From Sva-25 sp039714995 (GTDB lineage: Bacteria > Pseudomonadota > Gammaproteobacteria > Chromatiales > Chromatiaceae), in contig JBDLII010000147.1 in NCBI GenBank assembly GCA_039714995.1, positions 1 through 5,255 of the forward strand: 5,255 bases of DNA, written 5' to 3'. The notes below the pieces were generated by a model. The model saw only the letters and a program-made list of their open reading frames with translations, was not told where the DNA came from and searched no databases. Made by a program: the position numbers and the translations under genes. Below are positions 1 through 4,627 of this stretch, piece by piece (position 1 is the first letter of the stretch; each line of letters opens with the position of its first letter).

Positions 1-600
1 GCCTGGCGCATGGATGGCGACGTTGAAACGCTGCCCGATTACGCGCTGTGCCGCTGCGGCGCCTCTGCCATCAAGCCATTTTGCGACGGCAGCCACGCCA
101 CCATCGGATTCGACGGCACGGAAACCGCGGACACGAGACCCTCTGCTGACCGGCAGGAGAGTTACCCGGGCGAGGGCCTGGTGATGAAAGACGACCGCCC
201 CCTGTGCATCCACGCAGGTTTTTGCCACAACAAGGTCACAGACGCCTGGCGGCTGACGAAGAAAACGGACGATATCCAGGTGCGCATCCAGGTCATCGGC
301 ATGATCGAACACTGTCCGTCGGGCGCACTGACATATACCCTGGACGAGACTAACCCGCAAGAGGACGCCACCGGCTCCACAGTCGGCGCCCCGGCTGAGC
401 GGGCCATGGAGCCGGATCTTGCCCAGGCTATCGCGGTCATTCCCAACGGGCCATTGTGGGTGACCGGCGGCGTGCCCATCCTGCGATCGGACGGCATTCC
501 TCTCGAAGTACGCAACCGCGTCACCCTGTGCCGCTGCGGGCACTCGAAAAACAAACCCTTCTGCGACGGCACCCACGCAGAGATCGGTTTTGAGGGTTAG
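1..600 (+). CDS. CDGSH iron-sulfur domain protein (two CDGSH motifs flanking a Fer4_19-like domain), 5' partial
   Basis: The reading frame is open to the left edge (first codons Ala-Trp-Arg), so the gene very probably begins outside the window and the ATG at 10 is internal. Numbering from that Met, a CDGSH motif lies at 14-29 (Cys14, Cys16, Cys25, His29) and a second at 174-189 (Cys174, Cys176, Cys185, His189); each is a Cys3His set that binds a 2Fe-2S cluster. Between them, about residues 58-110, is a segment like the divergent 4Fe-4S mono-cluster domain, with Cys66, Cys72 and the Cys102-Pro-Ser-Gly motif. This CDGSH/Fer4_19/CDGSH layout is a known bacterial architecture, and full-length members have some 40 more N-terminal residues with a GPLxVxGGVP-type strand. 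That strand's second copy is seen here at 147-156. The role is probably cytosolic electron transfer or iron-sulfur/redox sensing; the substrate is unknown. The stop overlaps the rseC stop on the other strand. The family call is firm and the function is not. Confidence 0.9.
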   Translation, partial: AWRMDGDVETLPDYALCRCGASAIKPFCDGSHATIGFDGTETADTRPSADRQESYPGEGLVMKDDRPLCIHAGFCHNKVTDAWRLTKKTDDIQVRIQVIGMIEHCPSGALTYTLDETNPQEDATGSTVGAPAERAMEPDLAQAIAVIPNGPLWVTGGVPILRSDGIPLEVRNRVTLCRCGHSKNKPFCDGTHAEIGFEG

Positions 601-1070
601 GCGCTACCAGGCTTCCCCGGGCCTTCACTCCCGGTTTGCAGAGACACCGGAATTCCCGTTTCACGCCGCAGCACCCTGACCCGCGGAGCATCCCTGCGCA
701 GGTGAACCAGCCACAGCGCCAGCACCATCCCCAGCAGGCCGCCGATAATCGCACTGGCTTCCGCGGGATTGATCACTGCTTGAGCAAAAATCGCTCCACC
801 GATCAGACCGATCAGCGGCCACAGGTAGAGACGCACGCTTCCGGAGACCATCGTGGATTCATCGATGCCGATGATGACCTGATCACCCGCCTCTGCATTG
901 ACGCTGTTGTCAACCTGCATCCTTGACACCCGCTGCTTGAACAGTGCTGACAACAGGCTGGTTCCGCATGCCGATTTCGCATCGCAGCTTCCGCAGGCGG
1001 TGCCTGGCTGCACCTCAACCGTCATGACGCCGTTATGCGCCTCGATGACGAGCGCACGCTCCTCGATCAT
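597..1070 (-). CDS. rseC: RseC/MucC family inner-membrane protein, sigma-E operon
   Basis: This is a 157-residue protein, close to E. coli RseC (159). I chose the ATG at 1070, giving Met-Ile-Glu-Glu, because E. coli RseC starts Met-Ile-Lys-Glu and because GAGG lies 7 bases upstream. A GTG at 1073 would add one residue. The N-terminal cytoplasmic part carries a cysteine cluster, Cys26, Cys29 and Cys35 (CGSC followed by ACG), the family hallmark. Two hydrophobic helices follow at about 78-100 and 105-124, then a basic tail. RseC/MucC proteins modulate sigma-E activity and have been linked to SoxR reduction with the Rsx complex and to redox control; the biochemical role is not settled. The ATG overlaps the rseB TGA by one base (TGATG), which implies translational coupling. 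It is the last gene of the operon, and its TAA lies inside the end of the convergent CDGSH gene, so no intergenic terminator separates the two. Confidence 0.93.
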   Translation of the reverse strand: MIEERALVIEAHNGVMTVEVQPGTACGSCDAKSACGTSLLSALFKQRVSRMQVDNSVNAEAGDQVIIGIDESTMVSGSVRLYLWPLIGLIGGAIFAQAVINPAEASAIIGGLLGMVLALWLVHLRRDAPRVRVLRRETGIPVSLQTGSEGPGKPGSA

Positions 1071-2089
1071 CACTCTCCCTCTGGTTGCAGATGCACGCTC
1101 TTGAGAAAGTGCTTCAAGGTCTCCAGCGGCGCTTCGCCGACAATGGTGATGCGATGTCCATCCACTTCAGAACCCAGGATGCCGACCGGCCCGACCGAGG
1201 ATCTGCGCCCCAGTTTCGCCGTGGATTGATCCTCGATAAACAGCGAGATGCGTGCAATGCCGTCAGAAAAGACGAAATGCTCCGATGCACTGCCGCTATT
1301 GGTGCGTCCCTTCGTATGGACCTGCATCGCGTAACCTTTTGGCAGATCGATGAACTGCCAGCCTCCCCGGTAGTCGGCCATTTTCCCGGAATCGTCCGCC
1401 GGGGATGCTGCGGGAGAGCCTGCTTCAGACATGATGGCGAACGATGTGAACATCTGCTGCGAGACAGGCTTGCCGTTTTTATCGAGCACCACGCGGCGCA
1501 GCGGCAGCGCGGTCTCCTTGTCAAGATAGAGACGATGACCATATCGGTAATCATCGCTGGGCAGTATCGCAACCACCGTGGTCGCTCGCCCGGCGACACG
1601 ATCGCTCCCCAGCACCTTGAAATCATAGATTCCATCCAGATGTTCCGGGTCAAACGTCATCAGGGTGGGGGCCTGCAGGCGCCGCTGCTTTGAAGCCCCG
1701 GCGTCACCGGAGGCGGGAACATCCCGGCCCTGGGGATTGCGGACGATTTCACGCTCCACCCCGGTCAGCGTCGTCAGCTGCTCGCTCTCAGAACCATCCT
1801 GCCAGCGATGCGTGATGTGCATCGCATTCAGCACATCGCCAAATTGATAGACAAAATCGCCCTCGTAACCGAGAACGCGGACGCTCTGCTGCATGCGCTT
1901 GAGCAGGCTCAGCGGGTCGGGGGTTTTGGCAAATGCGGAGAGCGGCAGCAGCAATAACGCGCTGATCAACAGGGCCGCAACAGGGGGTGTCAAGGTTTTG
2001 CGAGGCTGTGTGGTTATGGGGTCCGGAAATCCTGAACCTGCGCATTCGACCGGCTGCTCAAAGATCTCTCCCTGCGGTCGAAATGACAA
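1070..2089 (-). CDS. rseB: RseB/MucB periplasmic regulator of sigma-E activity (start uncertain)
   Basis: RseB binds the periplasmic part of RseA, shields it from DegS cleavage, and is thought to sense mislocalised lipopolysaccharide or lipoprotein. The 339-residue frame has a hydrophobic signal segment at about 36-51 ending Ala-Phe-Ala (cleavage near 54/55). The mature part is about 285 residues, near the E. coli size (about 295). The N-terminal LolA/LppX-like beta half (about 57-215) includes LLxRM, YEGxFVY and HRWQDGSESEQL patterns typical of MucB/RseB. A variable linker lies at about 222-238 and the C-terminal half starts at about 240 (GGWQFIDLPKGY, then EHFVFSDGIARISLFIE). The start is odd: the only in-frame conventional candidates are TTG at 2089, inside a palindromic repeat-like element, and TTG at 1993, which would give a signal peptide without its basic residues (Arg30-Lys31). 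Neither has a good ribosome site. The body of the gene is certain; the first 30 or so residues may not be real protein. Confidence 0.93.
   Translation of the reverse strand: MSFRPQGEIFEQPVECAGSGFPDPITTQPRKTLTPPVAALLISALLLLPLSAFAKTPDPLSLLKRMQQSVRVLGYEGDFVYQFGDVLNAMHITHRWQDGSESEQLTTLTGVEREIVRNPQGRDVPASGDAGASKQRRLQAPTLMTFDPEHLDGIYDFKVLGSDRVAGRATTVVAILPSDDYRYGHRLYLDKETALPLRRVVLDKNGKPVSQQMFTSFAIMSEAGSPAASPADDSGKMADYRGGWQFIDLPKGYAMQVHTKGRTNSGSASEHFVFSDGIARISLFIEDQSTAKLGRRSSVGPVGILGSEVDGHRITIVGEAPLETLKHFLKSVHLQPEGE
1075..1081 (-). promoter_or_regulatory. Ribosome binding site deciding the rseC start
   Basis: The minus strand reads GAGGGAG just inside the end of rseB. GAGG is 7 bases from the ATG at 1070 but only 4 from the GTG at 1073, which favours the ATG. 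The alignment of Met-Ile at the N terminus with E. coli RseC agrees. Confidence 0.6.
2043..2085 (-). repeat. Palindromic repeat-like element between rseA and rseB
   Basis: Minus-strand arms CATTTCGACCG (2085-2075) and CGGTCGAATG (2052-2043) are inverted copies differing by one extra T, around a 22-base centre that contains GGGAGAGATCTTT. From general knowledge, TGTCATTTCGACCG followed by GGGAGA-ATCTTT closely resembles short dispersed palindromic repeats found between genes in many bacterial genomes, and Met-Ser-Phe-Arg-Pro-Gln-Gly-Glu-Ile is a familiar spurious translation of them. The palindrome is seen directly; membership in a genome-wide family is inferred, since one window cannot show copy number. 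It overlaps the N-terminal codons of rseB if the TTG at 2089 is used. Confidence 0.6.
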
Positions 2090-2140
2090 TATGCAAGCCC
2101 TGGTCGGAGTGATGGAGGTGCTGCGATCTTAGCAAAAAAC

Positions 2141-2701
2141 TCAGAAACTCACCATGGTGGCGGCAAAATCGGGGTTGATGGCACCGCTGCTATAGATTTG
2201 ATGTCCCATCAGATAGCGGTCAATCTCGGCTTCGGCAGCAACCTCGGGGCGCTTTGAGGCGGCAATATCGGCAACCAGTTCATATGACGGCGTAACGCTG
2301 ACGTTGTCCGGGTTGCCGGCCACAGGTACGCCCTGCAGCGGACCCTGCAGACGAAAAACGCTGACGACCATCAATGTGGCAACACTGGCTGCCAGCGCGA
2401 ATTTGACGACATTGTGGTGCCTGCGCGCAGGTTTCTCAGTGACAGGCGACGCGGCGGCTGGTGCAAGAACAGTCGGCTCCTGCTCCAGTTGCTGATGAAT
2501 CCTGTCAAACAGCAGAGCGCCATTGAGCGTTGCATCCTCGCCACGCATGCAGGCGCCTATCAGCTGATAACGCTGCAGGCTGTCTTGGCTGTTGCTATCT
2601 TCAAGCAGTCGCTCGACAGCACGGGAGCCTTCGGCATAGCCGAGTTCACCATCTACGAGCGCGGAGATGCTATTGTTGTTACGCGTGGTATCCATTGTCA
2701 T
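2141..2701 (-). CDS. rseA: RseA/MucA-type anti-sigma-E factor
   Basis: RseA is a single-pass inner-membrane protein that sequesters RpoE in the cytoplasm until stepwise proteolysis (DegS, then RseP) frees it. This copy has 186 residues. The cytoplasmic anti-sigma domain (about 11-75) has the conserved start ISALVDGEL at 12-20, and RYQLIGACMRGE at 44-55 matches the E. coli segment around YHLIRDSMRGD. A proline/alanine-rich linker (76-92) leads through a basic patch (Arg93-Arg94) into one membrane helix at about 98-116. The periplasmic tail (117-186) carries DRYLMGHQIY at 161-170, like the NRYLVNHxxY segment I recall from MucA-type proteins, so this looks more MucA-like than enteric RseA-like. 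The protein ends in Val-Ser-Phe. ATG at 2701 is used; a second Met codon at 2695 is possible and neither has a strong ribosome site. The gap from rpoE is 112 bases and holds a sigma-E-type promoter. Confidence 0.94.
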   Translation of the reverse strand: MTMDTTRNNNSISALVDGELGYAEGSRAVERLLEDSNSQDSLQRYQLIGACMRGEDATLNGALLFDRIHQQLEQEPTVLAPAAASPVTEKPARRHHNVVKFALAASVATLMVVSVFRLQGPLQGVPVAGNPDNVSVTPSYELVADIAASKRPEVAAEAEIDRYLMGHQIYSSGAINPDFAATMVSF

Positions 2702-2728
2702 GATTCAGCAGCAGTCTTCTCTTATCTC

Positions 2729-2758
2729 TAACTGACCAGTAAACTGATAAAAAGTTCC
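2729..2758 (-). promoter_or_regulatory. Candidate sigma-E-dependent promoter for rseA-rseB-rseC
   Basis: On the minus strand GGAACTT (2758-2752) is an exact match to the sigma-E -35 consensus. After a 15-base spacer comes GTCAGTTA (2736-2729), which matches the GTC core of the -10 element but not its downstream A residues. The predicted transcript start is near 2725, giving a leader of about 24 bases before the rseA ATG. The surrounding gap is markedly AT-rich against GC-rich neighbours, as promoters often are. The motif is read directly; activity is inferred. Confidence 0.5.
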
Positions 2759-2782
2759 ATAAATCACAAAAAATTATCCACT

Positions 2783-2798
2783 GTTGCAAATTTACAAC
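2783..2798. other. AT-rich imperfect 16-bp palindrome in the rpoE-rseA gap
   Basis: The minus strand reads GTTGTAAATTTGCAAC, symmetric at 14 of 16 positions; the odd pair could wobble (U-G) in RNA. It lies 15 bases past the rpoE stop. It could be an operator or a weak hairpin after rpoE. A run of six T follows about 9 bases later on the minus strand, too far for a standard intrinsic terminator. No regulator can be named. Confidence 0.3.
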
Positions 2799-2813
2799 AT
2801 TTTGGCCGGATAT

Positions 2814-3410
2814 TCAATCCAGCATGGGCTGAATGATGCCGTCAATTGTCTCACGGGCACGGAAAATCCGTGATCTCACGGTGCCTACCGGACACTCCAT
2901 CACCTGGGCAATCTCCTCGTATGACATGCCATCGATCTCGCGCAGGGTAATCGCAGTGCGCAGCTCGTCGGGCAGGCCGTTGATCGCGTCCCAGACGGCC
3001 CGCTCAACCTCCTTCATCATCAGCTGGTCTTCGGGCGTCGCCCGGCTCTGCAGGCGCTCGCCGACATCCAGCTGCTCGGCTACATCGGCATCGACATCGC
3101 TCCCCGGAGGACGGCGTGACCTGGAGAGCAGGTGATTTTTCGCGGTATTGATGGCAATCCGGTAGAGCCAGGTATAGAAGGCGCTGTCACCGCGAAACTT
3201 CGGCAAAGCCCGATAGGCCTTGATAAACGACTCCTGCACGACATCCTGGATTTCACCCTGATCGCGCAGATAGCGGGAGACCACGCCGGCAACTCTCTGC
3301 TGATACTTCAATACCAACAGATCGAATGCGCGCTTGTCGCCACGCTGGGTGCGGCGCACCAGGTCGATGTCGCTGTCATCTGCCTGACTTGATTGATCGT
3401 CTGTTGTCAT
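2814..3410 (-). CDS. rpoE: RNA polymerase sigma-E factor (ECF family, RpoE/AlgU)
   Basis: This is the extracytoplasmic-function sigma factor that directs RNA polymerase to envelope-stress promoters. It has 198 residues, against 191 in E. coli. Sigma region 2 spans about 29-96, with AFDLLVLKYQQRV, then DVVQESFIKAYRALPKFRGD (56-75) and FYTWLYRIAINTAKNHL (78-94), nearly identical to E. coli RpoE. A linker including SRRPPGSDVDAD follows. Region 4 spans about 145-190, with LPDELRTAITLREIDGMSYEEI and the recognition-helix motif CPVGTVRSRIFRARE (173-187). The ATG at 3410 is the natural start, with the family pattern beginning at about residue 14. The N-terminal extension before it is short and acidic. 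It is the first gene of the rpoE-rseA-rseB-rseC operon, diverging from the hemolysin III gene. In E. coli and Pseudomonas nadB lies on this side; here it does not. Confidence 0.97.
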   Translation of the reverse strand: MTTDDQSSQADDSDIDLVRRTQRGDKRAFDLLVLKYQQRVAGVVSRYLRDQGEIQDVVQESFIKAYRALPKFRGDSAFYTWLYRIAINTAKNHLLSRSRRPPGSDVDADVAEQLDVGERLQSRATPEDQLMMKEVERAVWDAINGLPDELRTAITLREIDGMSYEEIAQVMECPVGTVRSRIFRARETIDGIIQPMLD

Positions 3411-3437
3411 GGTGCTCTATCGTCACTGGATACCGTA

Positions 3438-3443
3438 AGTATA
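3438..3443 (-). promoter_or_regulatory. Possible -10 element of the rpoE promoter
   Basis: The minus strand reads TATACT (3443-3438), five of six matches to the vegetative -10 consensus, placing a start near 3431 and a leader of about 21 bases. There is no good -35 at 16-18 bases (GCGAAG at best), and I see no GGAACTT-type sigma-E box upstream of rpoE. Activator-dependent or weak transcription is possible. Confidence 0.3.
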
Positions 3444-3473
3444 GATGAAGCACTCAACAGCTTCGCGAGGACT

Positions 3474-3502
3474 TTGCAAGGGGCAGGCTGCTCCGCTATG
3501 AT
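3474..3502 (+). promoter_or_regulatory. Sigma-70-type promoter for the hemolysin III gene
   Basis: TTGCAA (3474-3479), a 17-base spacer and TATGAT (3497-3502) match the vegetative consensus at 4 of 6 and 5 of 6 positions with ideal spacing. The predicted start is near 3509, leaving a leader of about 14 bases to the GTG at 3523 or 23 bases to the ATG at 3532. Confidence 0.55.
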
Positions 3503-3522
3503 GCGCTCAAAGGCAGCGGGCA

Positions 3523-4197
3523 GTGGCGATCATGAGCAGCGGCGCATCTTCACAAAACTACACAACGGGCGAAGAGATCGCACATGCCGTCACCCATGGC
3601 ATCGGCATCGCCCTGAGCATCGCCGCACTGGCGATACTGGTGGCCTTCTCGGTGCTGTACGGCGACGTCTGGCATGTCACCAGCACAGCCATCTATGGCG
3701 CCACCCTGATATTGTTATACACGGCGTCGACACTCTATCACGGCATTCCCCATCTTGGCGCCAAGAGAGTGCTGCGGCAGCTCGATCATGCCGCCATCTT
3801 CCTGCTCATCGCAGGCACCTATACGCCGTTCACGCTGATCTCTCTGCGCGGACCCTGGGGCTGGACCCTGTTCGGCCTGGTGTGGGGTATTGCCATCCTG
3901 GGCCTGTACATCGAGTTATGGGGCAGCAGCAGGCTGCGGCGCTGGTCGCTGCTGCTCTATCTCGGCATGGGATGGCTGGTGGTGATCGCCGTCAAGCCGA
4001 TGCTGGCGAATGTGGAGACCGGCGGCCTGCTGTTGCTGCTGGCCGGGGGGCTGAGCTACACCCTGGGCGCCATCTTCTATGCCTGGAAGCGGCTCTCCTA
4101 CAACCATGCCATCTGGCACCTGTTCGTGCTCGCCGGCAGCATCCTGCACTTCTTCTCGATCCTCTTCTACGTCGTCCCGGACGCGCCTCTATCATAA
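3523..4197 (+). CDS. trhA: Hemolysin III / PAQR-family membrane protein (TrhA/YqfA-like)
   Basis: This 224-residue protein is very like E. coli YqfA/TrhA (219). About seven hydrophobic helices span residues 28-218. Family motifs are EEIAHAVTHGIG (17-28), STLYHGIPH (69-77), LDHAAIFLLIAGTYTPF (87-103) and NHAIWHLFVLAGSILHF (194-210). In PAQR proteins, which include adiponectin receptors, a metal site is built from His and Asp residues; the equivalents here are probably His73, Asp88, His195 and His199, with Ser69 nearby. These proteins sit in the inner membrane; bacterial members have been tied to membrane-lipid or membrane-energetics homeostasis, and the haemolysin name is historical. Two starts are possible: GTG at 3523, with AAAGG 9 bases upstream, or ATG at 3532, four codons on, with a weaker site. 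Divergent placement beside rpoE is compatible with an envelope role but does not show co-regulation, because the promoter found looks vegetative. Confidence 0.93.
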   Translation: MAIMSSGASSQNYTTGEEIAHAVTHGIGIALSIAALAILVAFSVLYGDVWHVTSTAIYGATLILLYTASTLYHGIPHLGAKRVLRQLDHAAIFLLIAGTYTPFTLISLRGPWGWTLFGLVWGIAILGLYIELWGSSRLRRWSLLLYLGMGWLVVIAVKPMLANVETGGLLLLLAGGLSYTLGAIFYAWKRLSYNHAIWHLFVLAGSILHFFSILFYVVPDAPLS

Positions 4198-4205
4198 ACA
4201 GCTAT

Positions 4206-4250
4206 GGGATAGCTCTGAATGATTCGCCACGCGCCTCATTCGGAGCTCCC
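4206..4250. repeat. Strong inverted repeat downstream of the hemolysin III gene
   Basis: Left arm GGGATAGCTCTGAATGA (4206-4222) pairs with right arm TCATTCGGAGCTCCC (4236-4250) around a 13-base loop. The stem is about 15 base pairs with one two-base bulge (TA) and one T-G wobble on the plus strand. No T-run follows on either strand, so it does not fit a standard intrinsic terminator. It begins 8 bases after the upstream stop codon, so it may protect the 3' end of that transcript, act as an atypical terminator, or be a dispersed palindromic repeat. Confidence 0.5.
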
Positions 4251-4262
4251 TAATATCAGCGA

Positions 4263-4290
4263 GAACTGTTTTCTGCCCCCGGTTTTCTGT
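4263..4290 (+). promoter_or_regulatory. Tentative sigma-E-like promoter of the LsrG-like/dehydrogenase pair
   Basis: GAACTG (4263-4268), a 17-base spacer and TCTGT (4286-4290) resemble the AlgU/RpoE pattern GAACTT-N16/17-TCTGA with one mismatch in each box. The start would fall near 4297, with a leader of about 37 bases. Short motifs like this arise by chance, and no good vegetative promoter was seen as an alternative. Confidence 0.25.
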
Positions 4291-4323
4291 AGACTTTCCG
4301 AAGGAACAACAACCCTTTGTAAT

Positions 4324-4328
4324 GGAGG
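4324..4328 (+). promoter_or_regulatory. Ribosome binding site deciding the LsrG-like start
   Basis: GGAGG lies 5 bases before the ATG at 4334. An in-frame ATG at 4322 overlaps this site and has no site of its own, so 4334 is the better start. It also aligns the protein with the E. coli LsrG N terminus. Confidence 0.75.
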
Positions 4329-4333
4329 CCGCA

Positions 4334-4627
4334 ATGCAGGTCACTCTCGTCCATGTCCACGTCAAGCCTGAACATATTGACGATTTTATTGAAGCCAGCC
4401 GGCTGAACCACGAAGCATCGGTACAGGAGCGGGGCAACCGCCGTTTCGATATTCTGCAATCCGCCGATGACCCCGGCAAGTTCATCCTCTACGAGGCGTA
4501 CGCTTCCGCCGCCGAGGCCGCCAGGCACAAGGAGACAGCACACTATCTGAAATGGCGCGAAACCGTTGCCGACTGGATGGCCAGCCCGCGCGAAGGCATC
4601 CCGTACAACGGCCTGCATCCGGAATGA
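4334..4627 (+). CDS. LsrG-like antibiotic biosynthesis monooxygenase (ABM) fold protein
   Basis: This is a 97-residue ABM/dimeric alpha-beta barrel protein. It aligns over its full length with E. coli LsrG (96) as I recall it: VTLV near the N terminus, Asn25-His26, SVQExGN (29-35), RFD (37-39), YEAY (53-56), His65-Lys66, His70-Tyr71, Pro85-Arg86 and NGL (92-94). LsrG converts the phosphorylated AI-2 breakdown product P-HPD in the cytoplasm; related ABM proteins act as quinol monooxygenases or on other small diketone-like compounds. The start at 4334 is set by the GGAGG site. The stop TGA overlaps the next ATG (ATGA), so it is translationally coupled to an iron-type alcohol dehydrogenase. No lsrK, lsrR, lsrF or transporter gene is visible, so an AI-2 role is unproven, and a related reaction on another aldehyde, ketone or quinone is as likely. 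I give no gene symbol for that reason. Confidence 0.85.
   Translation: MQVTLVHVHVKPEHIDDFIEASRLNHEASVQERGNRRFDILQSADDPGKFILYEAYASAAEAARHKETAHYLKWRETVADWMASPREGIPYNGLHPE

Noticed and set aside
10..12. ATG at 10 as the true start of the CDGSH protein
   Set aside because: The open frame continues to the window edge and the family has further N-terminal sequence before the first CDGSH motif.
1085..1693. A 202-codon plus-strand frame opposite rseB
   Set aside because: It is antisense to a well-supported gene, with no recognisable domain and no ribosome site.
2120..2140. T-run after the rseA stop (GTTTTTTGCTAAGATC on the minus strand) as a terminator
   Set aside because: No stable GC-rich hairpin precedes the run, and terminating here would cut rseB and rseC off from the operon.
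2731..2763. A 10-codon minus-strand frame (Met-Glu-Leu-Phe-Ile...) ahead of rseA that might be a leader peptide
   Set aside because: It has no ribosome site, and its ATGGAACTT coincides with the sigma-E -35 box, which explains the sequence better.
3393..4253. A 286-codon plus-strand open frame overlapping rpoE's 5' end and the whole hemolysin III gene
   Set aside because: It is in another frame, rich in Arg and His from GC-rich shadow translation, and resembles no family, while the frame at 3523-4197 encodes a clear PAQR protein.
4322..4333. Upstream ATG start for the LsrG-like gene
   Set aside because: It overlaps the GGAGG site that serves the ATG at 4334 and has no site of its own.
4256..4618. 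A 120-codon minus-strand frame opposite the LsrG-like gene
   Set aside because: It is an antisense shadow of a protein with clear family similarity and has no domain of its own.
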